DNA of 64,000 bases from Croceivirga sp. (GCA_028281025.1 JANQKR010000013.1:310001-374000); one strand, 5' to 3'. Positions 34,203 to 43,362 are shown, counted from the stretch's first letter. The notes: generated by a model not told the origin, from the letters alone. Program-made: numbers and translations.

Positions 34203-34642
34203 TTGTTGCGTTTTGCAGCCGTTTTTTTATGGTGCATTTCACTCTTCTTAAGGCTCCACTCAATGGCCTTTTCCAAATCGGTAAATTTTTTGATGGAGTT
34301 TTTGAAGAACATCCGTTCCATAACAAGACTGGCAAAACTACCTTTGGTATTTCCCACGACCGAATAAAAGACGAGTTGGTTCCGATTTTTGTAAAACTTT
34401 GACCAGTCCGTGGGGACTACATGGTAGGCGTTTACCCTATTGGAGATGTAGGCAATGGGCATATCTTCACCAAATACCTCCCTGGCAGCATTGATTGCCT
34501 TTTGCGCCATATCCCATCCGAAGGTTATTCCCTCATTGATTTCGGAAATGACTAGGCCATCAAAAAAGTAGAATGTACCAAATTGATATTCCCTTATCTC
34601 CTTGATATTTTTAAAAAAGGGAATATCCTTTACCCTTTTCAT
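34187..34642 (-). CDS. Conserved hypothetical protein (STAS-like alpha/beta)
   Basis: 151 residues, no signal peptide, alpha/beta pattern (FGTFYFFDGLVISEI, MPIAYISNRVNAYHVVP, NQLVFYSVVG, ERMFFKNSIKKFTDLEKAIEW) reminiscent of small SpoIIAA/STAS-like domains common in flavobacteria. No named function. It is convergent with the deacylase gene, and the last 16 bp of the two genes overlap. Confidence 0.75.
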   Translation of the reverse strand: MKRVKDIPFFKNIKEIREYQFGTFYFFDGLVISEINEGITFGWDMAQKAINAAREVFGEDMPIAYISNRVNAYHVVPTDWSKFYKNRNQLVFYSVVGNTKGSFASLVMERMFFKNSIKKFTDLEKAIEWSLKKSEMHHKKTAAKRNNYLPT

Positions 34643-34841
34643 GACAAAAAGTATTAGTTGAGTTGGAGCTTTAAAAGTAACAATAATTCTAAAATTTTAT
34701 AGTAAGAATTGGTAAGGCCATAGTAAGGAAAAATCTTATTTTGCCTGTTCACAATACAATTTTGCAGAGTAAGAAATATTCCCTTTTTGCCCGTGGTGTA
34801 AGGTTTTTTCCAAAAAGAATCGGTTTATGGCCCCTTAACCC

Positions 34842-35531
34842 CTATTGGTCATCCAAACTTTGTTTGGTCGATTTCCCCAGATAAATGGAAAAGCCAAGCC
34901 TTAGACTAAAAGCACTCACTATGGAACGTAAGTTGCTGTCATTGTTGTCCGTGGGCTTAACCTGGGAATTTAAATAAACCAACAGTGCATCAAAACTGAC
35001 ATGATTTCCCAAGGAAACCGCTAATCCTGCACCGCCACCAAATGAAAATAGATTTGAACTAAATTCCAAATCCCCACCATCGACCGGATTCGCTCCTTCA
35101 TCGGTGTTGGTGCTCCTTCCAAAGGATAACCCGCCCTCAATGATCGGTCTTATTTTTTCACCCTTAAAATAATAGCGGATAAATGGACCACCACTATATT
35201 GATTGATTTTGGTTTCACTACTACCGAAGCCTTGAAATCCTGGATTTTCAAAACGTAAGAACGAATAGGTTAGTTCTAAACCTACGGCCAAATCGTTCGT
35301 GATGAAATAACCCAGTCTCGGGGATAGGTTAAAGCTAAAACTATTGGTACCATCCGATTCAAAATCATCGGACTTGATTTTTGAACTGGAAAAAGATAGA
35401 CCGGTATCTCCTCCATTGTTGCCCAAGGCAGAGGAAATGGCGACTAGGGTCCTGCCTTTTTCTGTTTGTGCAAATAAATGATTTGAGGCAAAGAATAATG
35501 TGGCCGCAATAAAAAAAACAGCTTTTTTCAT
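34842..35531 (-). CDS. Outer-membrane beta-barrel protein
   Basis: 229 residues with a signal peptide ending LFAQ (about residue 21) and repeated amphipathic strands; a small eight-stranded porin-like barrel ending with an aromatic-rich strand (FSLRLGFSIYL). Upstream, on the minus strand, AGTAGTATTTTTAGCGG (35569-35553) closely matches a motif in front of the PagL-like gene at 46690. The 199 bp between this gene and 34642 hold AT-rich sequence with nothing I can name. Confidence 0.85.
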   Translation of the reverse strand: MKKAVFFIAATLFFASNHLFAQTEKGRTLVAISSALGNNGGDTGLSFSSSKIKSDDFESDGTNSFSFNLSPRLGYFITNDLAVGLELTYSFLRFENPGFQGFGSSETKINQYSGGPFIRYYFKGEKIRPIIEGGLSFGRSTNTDEGANPVDGGDLEFSSNLFSFGGGAGLAVSLGNHVSFDALLVYLNSQVKPTDNNDSNLRSIVSAFSLRLGFSIYLGKSTKQSLDDQ

Positions 35532-35628
35532 GGTATTCAGTTTAGGATTGAACCGCTAAAAATACTACTCAACGCCCATACAATGGTCATAAGGGCATTA
35601 AGTTTAAATTAAGTCCGGACAATACCGC

Positions 35629-36018
35629 CTAGCTTTCCATCTTTTTTAGCTGAATACCAAGGGCCTTGGTGGATAACTGCACTTCAATAAGGGACAGGAC
35701 CAGGGACATCATCAATAAAATCAAACTAATTCCAAAAATGATGTTGGCGAAGACATTCATTTCCACATAGATTAAAAACATGGAAATTGCAGCCAATAAA
35801 AAGCTTCCTATGGCAGTGGCCTGCATGTTCTTAATGATATTGAGACGTTTTCGAAGCGATTCTATTTGACGCTTTAAAGGACTGTCCTGCGTTTCCTCAA
35901 ATTGTTTATGTAACTGCCGGATCAATGCCGCGATGGCCAAATAACGTGCGTTGTAGGCAAGCATGGTCAAGGAGACCGCGGGAAATAACAAGGCCGGAAT
36001 GGTAAGGGTAAGTTGCAT
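35629..36018 (-). CDS. DUF2721 family membrane protein
   Basis: 129 residues with three hydrophobic segments: PALLFPAVSLTMLAYNARYL at the start, then AIGSFLLAAISMFLIYV and FGISLILLMMSLVLSLIEV, separated by a charged coil-like loop (about 38-65). It matches DUF2721, of unknown function. Its ATG overlaps the stop of the large Vps10-like gene by one base, so the two are coupled. Confidence 0.88.
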   Translation of the reverse strand: MQLTLTIPALLFPAVSLTMLAYNARYLAIAALIRQLHKQFEETQDSPLKRQIESLRKRLNIIKNMQATAIGSFLLAAISMFLIYVEMNVFANIIFGISLILLMMSLVLSLIEVQLSTKALGIQLKKMES

Positions 36019-38861
36019 TATTCAATTTTAAATTCCACTTTTTCGGTGGCACCGTTGCCAGAAAGTTCGATGATGTATTCACCTTTGGGCAAATAGGTCT
36101 TTCCATTTTTTGCCGCTGTCAACTTGGTCTTATTCTTTCTCAAGAAAGCCTTTTTACCTTCTTTGCTAAAAGCAACATCATAGGATAATAGGTTCAGACC
36201 CTTATCCGCAGTCAACTCGGTTGAGCCCACTTCAATCCCATCCACGGTTTTGATGGAAGCGGAAGTATTCCCGGCCTTGGACGTATAAAAGGCAATATCC
36301 AGACCTGGGGTGTTGGGTTCTACCCAAGTACTCCAACTATTGCCCCATCCTTTGGAATGTTTTATGTCCCCAACTTCAAAGACCGCCAAGGGTTTTGATA
36401 GGGCTTCCGTGGTCATTTGCTGCAGGGAACTGATGTCTGCCTTGTAAATACTGCGTCCGTGCGTACCCACCAACAAATGCTTGGCTTCCGGTTGTATGAC
36501 CAGATCATGAACCGCAACATTGGGCATTCCGTTTTGGAACAACTCCCAAGATTCGCCCCTATTAAAGGAAACATAAAGCCCGTTGTCCGTACCAACAAAC
36601 AAGAGGTCCTGATTGCTTGGATCTTCAACCAGGGCATTTACAGGGGAAATTGGAATTCCCTTTGAAATGGCTTTCCAGGTTTTTCCATAGTCCTCACTAA
36701 GGTACACGTAGGTCGTGAAATCATCCCAGCGATACCCGTTTAATGTGGCGTAAACCCGTTCCTTTTTGTGGGTACTGGCGACCACCTCACTGACCCATAA
36801 GTCTTTGGGAAAGGAACCGGAAATGTTCTCCCAACTTCCTCCGCCATTTTTGGAAATATGGAGCAATCCATCGTCACTCCCAACATACAACAATCCAAAC
36901 TGAAACGGGGATTCCGAAATGGTGGTTAGGGTGCCATAGGCCACGTTACCTTTTTTGCCCCCTTGCGTTAAATCCTTGGAAATGGTCTCCCAGTCATCAC
37001 CTTGATTCATGGATCGGTGCAATTTGTTTCCCCCTAAATAGAGAATGTCCTGATTGTGGCTGGACAAGAGTATCGGGGTTTGCCAGTTGAATCGATAAGG
37101 GGCTTCCCCCAATTCATGTTTGGGCTGTATCCGGGTATTCTTTTTGGTGGCCAAATCCAAGCGGAAGTAATTCCCAAATTGAAAACCCGTGTAGACGGTA
37201 TTGGCATTTCTGCTATCGATCTGGACCTGCATTCCATCACCCCCCAATATCCGTTGCCAGGGGTTCTTTCCGGTTCCATGCCATGCGTTATTGTCCGTGC
37301 TGTTGTGGGCTCCCATCCAAACCCCATTGTCCTGCAACCCGCCATATACATTATAGGGTTCTTCATTATCTACATTAATGGCATAAAACTGGCCAACATT
37401 GGGAGAGTTGTTTTTCATCCAAACCGCACCGTCATTATAGGTAATGTTCACCCCACCATCATTCCCGTTGATGAGGTGTCCCGGTTTTTTGGGATTGATC
37501 CAGAGGGAGTGGTGGTCCACATGGACATTTTCCTTACCAATGGAAGTAAAGGTGTTCCCCCCATCCTCGGAAAGCAGTAAAGGAACCCCGGCCAGATAGA
37601 TTTTATCCTTGTCCGAAGGGTCCACCCTGATCTGCGCAAAGTAGTAACCATAGCTATAAAACAGATCATCTATGTAATCCTCGTTCATTTTTTTCCAGGT
37701 TTTTCCCGCATCTTCACTTCTATAGACCTCGGCACCAATTACGGGGGTATCGAACAATTGGGAATTGGCATTTTCCAAATACGTAGCCAAATCAATGGGC
37801 GCAACAGCACCATCGCGTACCATGTTCTTTACATTTTCAGCACGATATTTCTCCTGAAAATTGTTCGTCTTTAAAAAAGCATTCAGTTTTTTGTTTTCCA
37901 GGGCCAGGAAGGTTTCAACGGACATGGTTTTAAAATCTTCCTTGGTCAGGTCATCCTTATCGGTTTCCTTTTCCTTTTTTGGAAGCCTACGGCCCTGATT
38001 GTCAAGTACGGCATAAACCGTTGTGTCATCAAAAACGGCCAAACCTATTCTACCTACGCCTTCCCCAGTAGGGAAACCACTGTTCACCGTGCTGATCAAG
38101 GTCCAGCTTTCGCCACCATCAGTGCTTTTATAAATGCCGGAACCTTCACCATTGCCTAAAAAGTTCCATGCCTTTCTGTCCTTTTGCCAAGCTGCAGCAT
38201 ATTGGATGTTGAAATTATTCGGGGGATGGGCTACATCAATAATGCCTGTTTCATTGTTTATAAAAAGTGTTTTTTTCCAGGTTTGTCCACCATCAGCGGT
38301 TTTATAAATGCCACGTTCCCCATTTGTGGAATAGAGCCGTCCGGAAGCCCCAACGACCACTTCATTTGGGTTATTGGGATTAACCAGTATTCTACCAATA
38401 TGCTGGGAATCGTGTAAGCCCATATTTTCCCAATTTTTTCCGTTATCGGTGGATTTTAAAATCCCAATTCCTGCATAACTCGAACGGGAAGCATTGTTTT
38501 CCCCCGTTCCTACCCAAATGGTATTGCTTTTCCAATCCACTGCAATGTCCCCAATGTTTTGGGTATCACTGTTATCCAGTAATGGGGTAAAAGAGATACC
38601 ATTATCCTTGGTCAGCCAAAGACCACCGGAGGCATAGGCCACATAAAATTCTGTGGGATCCATGGGATTAACATCCAAATCCACCACTCGGCCACTCATT
38701 ACGGCAGGACCAATATTTTGTAGAGGGAGGTTTTTGACCAAAGAGTTTTTGGCCATCTGCGACTTTTGCTGCAACGCCTCAATTATGGATTCTTTAGAGG
38801 TTGGTGTGGACTGGGCAAAACAGATGCCGGCGGATAGGAGAAAAACAAAGAAAAGCTTCAT
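36018..38861 (-). CDS. Secreted Vps10/sortilin-like BNR-repeat propeller protein
   Basis: 947 residues from ATG at 38861 (signal peptide MKLFFVFLLSAGICFAQ); an upstream in-frame ATG is unlikely. At least ten BNR/Asp-box units are visible (SxDxGxxW forms such as STDNGKNWE, SEDAGKTWK, SEDYGKTWK, SFNRGESWE), giving two stacked beta-propellers, followed by a C-terminal Ig-like segment (about 850-947). Relatives in Bacteroidota are annotated as glycosyl hydrolases or photosystem-stability-like proteins; true activity is unknown. It lacks an obvious type IX secretion tail. Confidence 0.88.
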   Translation of the reverse strand: MKLFFVFLLSAGICFAQSTPTSKESIIEALQQKSQMAKNSLVKNLPLQNIGPAVMSGRVVDLDVNPMDPTEFYVAYASGGLWLTKDNGISFTPLLDNSDTQNIGDIAVDWKSNTIWVGTGENNASRSSYAGIGILKSTDNGKNWENMGLHDSQHIGRILVNPNNPNEVVVGASGRLYSTNGERGIYKTADGGQTWKKTLFINNETGIIDVAHPPNNFNIQYAAAWQKDRKAWNFLGNGEGSGIYKSTDGGESWTLISTVNSGFPTGEGVGRIGLAVFDDTTVYAVLDNQGRRLPKKEKETDKDDLTKEDFKTMSVETFLALENKKLNAFLKTNNFQEKYRAENVKNMVRDGAVAPIDLATYLENANSQLFDTPVIGAEVYRSEDAGKTWKKMNEDYIDDLFYSYGYYFAQIRVDPSDKDKIYLAGVPLLLSEDGGNTFTSIGKENVHVDHHSLWINPKKPGHLINGNDGGVNITYNDGAVWMKNNSPNVGQFYAINVDNEEPYNVYGGLQDNGVWMGAHNSTDNNAWHGTGKNPWQRILGGDGMQVQIDSRNANTVYTGFQFGNYFRLDLATKKNTRIQPKHELGEAPYRFNWQTPILLSSHNQDILYLGGNKLHRSMNQGDDWETISKDLTQGGKKGNVAYGTLTTISESPFQFGLLYVGSDDGLLHISKNGGGSWENISGSFPKDLWVSEVVASTHKKERVYATLNGYRWDDFTTYVYLSEDYGKTWKAISKGIPISPVNALVEDPSNQDLLFVGTDNGLYVSFNRGESWELFQNGMPNVAVHDLVIQPEAKHLLVGTHGRSIYKADISSLQQMTTEALSKPLAVFEVGDIKHSKGWGNSWSTWVEPNTPGLDIAFYTSKAGNTSASIKTVDGIEVGSTELTADKGLNLLSYDVAFSKEGKKAFLRKNKTKLTAAKNGKTYLPKGEYIIELSGNGATEKVEFKIE

Positions 38862-39002
38862 TAACGGACCATTTACGTTTGGATTTGGAAGGTATGAAGA
38901 AGGAAGCAACAGGGCAAATTGTGTGAATTATCACAGAAACTGAGAAAAACGAAATAAATTTGTTAAAATCTTGCAAAAATGATTACTAAATAGTTTATTT
39001 GT

Positions 39003-39121
39003 TGCGCTTTTAGAGCCCAGCTTTAAAAGTCGTTCTCATTCATAGGACGTTAGCGATGCAATAACCAACAAACTATTGCGAAAAAGTGAGACTTAAAAGG
39101 AGCCCAAAGGCTCCTTTTTTT
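39003..39121 (+). ncRNA. Candidate small RNA ending at a terminator
   Basis: The transcript is inferred only from a strong terminator without an upstream gene and an internal stem-loop (39058-39079). No ORF longer than about 20 codons is present. The 5' end is not defined and no known RNA family is recognised. Confidence 0.3.
39095..39121 (+). terminator. Rho-independent terminator
   Basis: AGGAGCC (39098-39104) / GGCTCCT (39109-39115) with CAAA loop, flanked by AAAA and a seven-base T-run. Confidence 0.85.
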
Positions 39122-39253
39122 ATGCTTTCTTCGATGGGGCTTTACAGTAGTCAAGCAGGAATTTGTATAAGAAAAATAGGAATTCCGAAATCCATGTAAT
39201 CCGTATTCCATTTTTACGTCAAAGGATACAGGAAAACCCCAATAGCAGTGAAC

Positions 39254-40081
39254 ATGAAATTAACAACACTGGTTTATAGCCTTCTCATTTTTATTTCACA
39301 TACAAACAACATACCCAGGAACACGCATGATGACTCCAGGAAGGTTGAAAGTACCCTAACCCTAATGGAAAACGTACCAATGTCCTACAAAAACACTGTT
39401 GTGGAACTAGGGAAAGAAGGTGTACAGAGCAAAGCCCCATCCCACAATGCTTGGGATGAATTGCTCCAAAAATATGTGGATAATGTGGGCAATGTGGATT
39501 ATAAGGGTTTTATGAACAGCGTTTCAAAACTTAATGCTTACTTGGACGCCCTTGCCCAAAATAGCCCGGTCACGGCTTGGTCCAAGGACGAGAAGTTGGC
39601 CTATTACATCAATTTATATAATGCCGCCACAGTGAAGTTGATTCTGGACAACTACCCCACCAACAGCATCAAGGACATTAAAAAGCCCTGGGGGAAGGAT
39701 ATTGTTAAGATTGGGAACGATTTGGTTTCTTTGGGCCATATAGAGCACAAAGTGCTTCGTAAAATGGATGAACCCAGAATTCATTTTGCCATTAATTGTG
39801 CTTCATACTCCTGTCCCAAATTGGTCAATAGGGCATTTACGGCTTCGGCAATGGAACGTCAATTGGAAGCCGCCACCAAAGGTTTTATAAATGATCCGAC
39901 CCGCAATCAGTTTAGTGCCAATGAGGCCAAACTGTCCGAAATATTTAAATGGTATAAAGGCGATTTTACCGACAACGGAACACTTTTGGAATACATCAAC
40001 GGGTATTTGAGCACCCCTCTCACGGTTGCTGCCAAAATCAAATACTTACCCTACAATTGGAGTTTAAACGGGAAGAACTAA
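39254..40081 (+). CDS. DUF547 domain protein, secreted
   Basis: 275 residues from ATG at 39254 (a GTG 6 nt earlier is possible). A hydrophobic start (LTTLVYSLLIFISHT) suggests export. The DUF547 core is clear: KLAYYINLYNAATVKLILD, the KPWGKD loop, GHIEHKVLRKMDEPRIHFAI and NCASYSCPKLVNRAF. The family is of unknown function; a conserved NCAS-type Cys and His are often discussed as a catalytic pair. Expression should start after the terminator at 39121. Confidence 0.9.
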   Translation: MKLTTLVYSLLIFISHTNNIPRNTHDDSRKVESTLTLMENVPMSYKNTVVELGKEGVQSKAPSHNAWDELLQKYVDNVGNVDYKGFMNSVSKLNAYLDALAQNSPVTAWSKDEKLAYYINLYNAATVKLILDNYPTNSIKDIKKPWGKDIVKIGNDLVSLGHIEHKVLRKMDEPRIHFAINCASYSCPKLVNRAFTASAMERQLEAATKGFINDPTRNQFSANEAKLSEIFKWYKGDFTDNGTLLEYINGYLSTPLTVAAKIKYLPYNWSLNGKN

Positions 40082-40329
40082 GGTTCCCACCTCGCCGTTT
40101 ATGGTGAGAAGTTCATGGGCATGGGTTTTTGAAAGACCCTACCGGATGAGATTGGTTTTCATCCCTTCCTACCCTTGGAAATCAAAACCCAAAATCTTGG
40201 AATGCCCGATACATCATTTTTAGGGACAAGATCAGGTTGAATTTTCATTGTGTTCTGGGTAGGATGAAAAAACAGTTCTTACATTTACGGAATAGGATAG
40301 TAAACCCATTTGACTGAAATACCAATCCA

Positions 40330-41622
40330 ATGAAATACAAACAAATCAGCAACCAACTTTTTATAAAGAACCGTAAAAAGTTTATCGATCAAATGAGGCC
40401 CAAAAGTATTGCGGTCTTTAATTCAAACGATATTTATCCTGTAAGTGCGGACAGCACCTTACCCTTTAAACAACATCGGGATATATTTTACCTGAGCGGA
40501 GCAGATCAGGAAGAGACCATTTTGCTCTTGTTTCCGGATGCCATGGATAAAAAGCACCGTGAAATCCTTTTTGTACGGGAGACCAATGCACATATCGCTG
40601 TTTGGGAAGGGGCCAAGTTGACCAAGGAACAAGCCACTGGGGTTTCGGGAATTGAAACCGTGTATTGGTTAACGGATTTTGACAAGGTATTTTTCGATTT
40701 GATGACGGAGGCCGATACCGTTTATTTCAATACCAATGAGCATTATCGCCAGGCCGTGGAAACCCAAACACGGGAGGACCGTTTTATTGAAAAGTGCAAG
40801 AAAGATTTTCCTGCGCACCAATGGGCCAAGAGCAATCCGATCCTGCAACAAATTCGCGGGGTAAAGGAAGCGGAGGAAATCGCACTGATGCAGGAAGCCT
40901 GCAATATCACTGAAAAGGGGTTCCGAAGGATTTTAGGGTTTACCAAACCCGGGGTTTGGGAATATGAAATGGAAGCGGAGTACTTGCATGAGTTCGTTCG
41001 AAATCGCTCCAGGGGCTTTGCCTATACCCCAATCATTGCAGCGGGGAACAACGCCAATGTGCTGCACTATATCGAGAACAACCAACAGGTGAAGGATGGC
41101 GATTTGATTTTGATGGACGTCGGGGCGGAGTATGCCAATTATTCCAGTGACATGACCCGGACCATCCCGGCCAATGGACGATTTACCGATAGACAGAAAG
41201 AAGTGTACAGTGCCGTACTTCGGGTAAAAAATGAAGCCACCCAATTATTGGTGCCCGGAACCATTTGGGCAGAATATCACAAGGAGGTGGGCAAAATCAT
41301 GACATCGGAATTATTGGGTCTGGGCCTTTTGGATAAAGCCGATGTTCAAAACGAAAAGAAGGATTGGCCCGCCTACAAAAAGTATTTTATGCATGGGACC
41401 AGTCATCATATTGGGTTGGACACCCATGATTATGGAGCTTTGAAAACCGCAATGAAACCCAATATGGTATTTACCGTGGAACCAGGTATCTACATTCCGG
41501 ATGAAGGCTTTGGCATTCGCTTGGAAGATGATGTGGTCATCCAGGAAACCGGGGAGCCGTTTAATTTGATGAAAAATATCCCGATTGAAATCGAGGAAAT
41601 CGAGGAATTGATGAATAGTTAA
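40330..41622 (+). CDS. Xaa-Pro aminopeptidase (aminopeptidase P, M24B)
   Basis: 430 residues. Cleaves the first residue from peptides with Pro in position two. An N-terminal AMP_N domain (about 1-140) precedes the pita-bread fold with the five metal ligands: DVGAEYANYSSD (two Asp), HGTSHHIGLDTHD (His), TVEPGIY (Glu) and RLEDDV (Glu). No signal peptide, so it is cytoplasmic. The 248 bp upstream hold a TACATTTA -7-like box (40280-40287) and a long imperfect inverted repeat, TTTTCATCC-CTACCC type, with its halves about 100 bp apart. Confidence 0.95.
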   Translation: MKYKQISNQLFIKNRKKFIDQMRPKSIAVFNSNDIYPVSADSTLPFKQHRDIFYLSGADQEETILLLFPDAMDKKHREILFVRETNAHIAVWEGAKLTKEQATGVSGIETVYWLTDFDKVFFDLMTEADTVYFNTNEHYRQAVETQTREDRFIEKCKKDFPAHQWAKSNPILQQIRGVKEAEEIALMQEACNITEKGFRRILGFTKPGVWEYEMEAEYLHEFVRNRSRGFAYTPIIAAGNNANVLHYIENNQQVKDGDLILMDVGAEYANYSSDMTRTIPANGRFTDRQKEVYSAVLRVKNEATQLLVPGTIWAEYHKEVGKIMTSELLGLGLLDKADVQNEKKDWPAYKKYFMHGTSHHIGLDTHDYGALKTAMKPNMVFTVEPGIYIPDEGFGIRLEDDVVIQETGEPFNLMKNIPIEIEEIEELMNS

Positions 41623-41660
41623 TGGTTGATAGTAAATGGTTGTTCGTTGATGGTTACAGG

Positions 41661-41698
41661 CGTCATTTCGAACCGACCTGTGGGAGTGTGAGAAATCT
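41661..41698. repeat. Dispersed flavobacterial repeat (GTCATTTCGA...GAGAAATCT type)
   Basis: Contains CGTCATTTCGAACCGACC and GTGTGAGAAATCT, with ATTTC/GAAAT as an imperfect stem. From memory, sequences of this pattern recur in intergenic regions of Flavobacteriaceae genomes; only one copy is seen in this window. Confidence 0.5.
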
Positions 41699-41710
41699 AA
41701 ATTTTCACCG

Positions 41711-41887
41711 ATGAATGCAATAATGTTTTTTATACAACAACCCAACATCGAAAAAAAGATGGAGGAAGCCCCGGACAGTGCTTATGAAATAGGCGTGGTC
41801 ATTGGGTCGTATTTGCCCTTTGTGGTTTTGGTTATTATTGCCTACTTGATTTATAACTACAATAAAAAGAGGAGAGGGGAATCGTAA
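41711..41887 (+). CDS. Small membrane protein (58 residues)
   Basis: 58 residues from ATG to TAA: a short acidic segment (MEEAPDSAYEIG) and one strong transmembrane helix (YLPFVVLVIIAYLIYNY, about 34-50) ended by KKRRGES, so the C-terminus should face the cytoplasm. Coding is supported by the clean hydrophobic block with positive-inside ending and by the lack of any better frame in the gap. It follows the aminopeptidase gene by 88 bp. Function unknown. Confidence 0.7.
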   Translation: MNAIMFFIQQPNIEKKMEEAPDSAYEIGVVIGSYLPFVVLVIIAYLIYNYNKKRRGES

Positions 41888-41934
41888 TCGTATCGAAATC
41901 GACTACAATACAATCTGAAGCATTTTGGAATGGA

Positions 41935-43143
41935 TCATTCCGGCCCACTATTTTTCTGAAATGGTTCCAGTGCTTCCGCATTATTCACCAGGACCAGAAC
42001 ATCAAAATTGAAAATGAATGTTTTGAGGTTTTGGGAAAAAAGGCTTCCATAGGACTTTTCACGGAGGGACTCCAAGTGAACAATGGTATATTTTTTGTCA
42101 AAGCCAACCGCTAGCTCCTGTAATTCCTTGGGCAATTGTTCGGTGTTGTCAAACTTGCGTACGGGACTTTCAACAAAGGGATTGCCTTCCAAGACGGTTC
42201 CGTTCATTCCGGCCACCATAAAATGCAGGGACCGCATACTGTTGAAAATGGCCAGTTCCGATAGGTAATTGGAGACGTCGTAAATGTTGGTCATGCTCAG
42301 TCCCCTCGTGGCATGGGTGGCCCCAAGTTTAAGAACAACTTTGGGTGTTGGATCGGTTTTAAGGGCTTCCTTGTAATACGTATTGAAGTTGGATTTCATC
42401 AATTGCCCCCGAACTTCGTTGTTCCAGTAATAGCGTTTGGAAGCAAAGTGGCCATAGATTTCCCTGGTTTTTTTTAATTGGTACAAAATCTCGGCCTCCT
42501 TCGCGTTGGGACGGGTGGCCAACAAACTGTCATGGAGTGCATCCGTATAGGAATACATGAACATATCGCCGAAAGACCTGCTTGTAAACGATTCCTCGAA
42601 GGCTGTTTTTGCCCTGTCCTTCAGTTCATCCGTCATTTTTTTTAACGAAGGGTTGGCCGTATTTTTTGAAAGATGATCCAAATTCAACCGGAATTGGGCC
42701 ATAAATGTTTGGTCAATCCCCCAAATGGTTCCGCCTTTGGAAACCACATTGGTAAATAGGTCGTAATCCGATGCATTATTGTAAAAAGGTATGGCCAAAG
42801 GGAATTTTTGATAAAGTGCATGGGCCAATTTCAGGGGTTCTTTTGAAGAGGCCATTTGTTGGATCTTCGTAGCGGCCAAGGCATCCGTTTCAATACAGAG
42901 CGTATGGAAACCATTGTTATGGACAAGATCAAAAATGACATTGGTAAAAATGCCCACCTCTTTAATACCGTGTTGTTCGCCTATGAAAACAAATTGTGTG
43001 TTTTGACTGACCTCCTTGATGAATCCAACAAATTTTTCGTCCTGTAAACTGTCCACTTGAAAAATGTTGTCCATAAGGGAAGTGTCCGATTGTGCAATCA
43101 TCAGATTTGTAAAGAGCAATAGGGATAAGAGGCGCAGTAGCAT
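41935..43143 (-). CDS. Erythromycin esterase-like / ChaN-like secreted protein
   Basis: 402 residues with a signal peptide (LLRLLSLLLFTNLMIAQ). The pattern FIGEQHGIKEVG near the start, CIETDALAA, IWGIDQTFMA and KLGATHATRG matches the EreA/ChaN-type superfamily, which uses paired Glu-His motifs for hydrolysis or haem binding. Function in this setting is unknown; it is not evidence of macrolide resistance by itself. It is divergent from the LytS kinase gene, with a 219-bp repeat-bearing gap between. Confidence 0.75.
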   Translation of the reverse strand: MLLRLLSLLLFTNLMIAQSDTSLMDNIFQVDSLQDEKFVGFIKEVSQNTQFVFIGEQHGIKEVGIFTNVIFDLVHNNGFHTLCIETDALAATKIQQMASSKEPLKLAHALYQKFPLAIPFYNNASDYDLFTNVVSKGGTIWGIDQTFMAQFRLNLDHLSKNTANPSLKKMTDELKDRAKTAFEESFTSRSFGDMFMYSYTDALHDSLLATRPNAKEAEILYQLKKTREIYGHFASKRYYWNNEVRGQLMKSNFNTYYKEALKTDPTPKVVLKLGATHATRGLSMTNIYDVSNYLSELAIFNSMRSLHFMVAGMNGTVLEGNPFVESPVRKFDNTEQLPKELQELAVGFDKKYTIVHLESLREKSYGSLFSQNLKTFIFNFDVLVLVNNAEALEPFQKNSGPE

Positions 43144-43169
43144 TGGTAATCGTTTGCCTCCAAAGGTAG

Positions 43170-43352
43170 ATGTCCAAACAGGGATTGGCGTTGCCGGATT
43201 TCATGAAACCCAAAATTGCGGGTATGAAACCCAAAATGGCATGTACAAACCCTAATTTCAGTAGGACAAAGCCTCGAAAAATGTGGCTTTCCCAGAAAAA
43301 TGCGAACTTTAAATACCAACGAATGGCTACATTTAATCCCAATATGGGCTAA
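43170..43352 (+). CDS. Candidate 60-residue ORF built of seven-residue repeats (leader-peptide candidate)
   Basis: From the Met at 43203 the ORF reads as seven tandem heptads: MKPKIAG, MKPKMAC, TNPNFSR, TKPRKMW, LSQKNAN, FKYQRMA, TFNPNMG, then TAA. The first two are nearly identical in DNA (43203-43223, 43224-43244) and later ones decay. The stop lies 10 nt before the kinase ATG, a position fit for a leader peptide or coupled translation. It may instead be a non-coding 21-bp repeat array; the predicted peptide is basic and has no known family. Confidence 0.35.
   Translation: MSKQGLALPDFMKPKIAGMKPKMACTNPNFSRTKPRKMWLSQKNANFKYQRMATFNPNMG
43203..43286. repeat. 21-bp tandem direct repeats upstream of the LytS kinase
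   Basis: Four units of 21 bp: the first two share 17 of 21 bases (starting ATGAAACCCAAAAT), the third and fourth (ACAAACCCTAAT, ACAAAGCCTCGA) are degenerate. A 21-bp period equals two helical turns, the usual spacing for LytTR-type regulators that bind direct repeats, but the bases do not fit the standard LytTR consensus. Confidence 0.65.
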
Positions 43353-43362
43353 CGGATCCCTT

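Larger units (their letters stand above)
38862..39253. other. Intergenic region with a candidate structured RNA
   Basis: 392 bp between two divergent genes. The left part (38862-38990) is AT-rich and would hold the Vps10 gene promoter. The right part contains a hairpin GCAATA/TATTGC (39058-39079) and a strong terminator (39095-39121) on the plus strand that no plus-strand gene precedes. After the terminator, 39122-39253 leads into the DUF547 gene. Confidence 0.6.

Noticed and set aside
41935-43143. Macrolide resistance gene (erythromycin esterase)
   Set aside because: Only the superfamily pattern is present; it is a secreted chromosomal protein without a resistance context.
43300-43362. Upstream extension of the LytS kinase frame
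   Set aside because: The conserved kinase starts at the ATG at 43363; the extension overlaps the repeat array in another frame.
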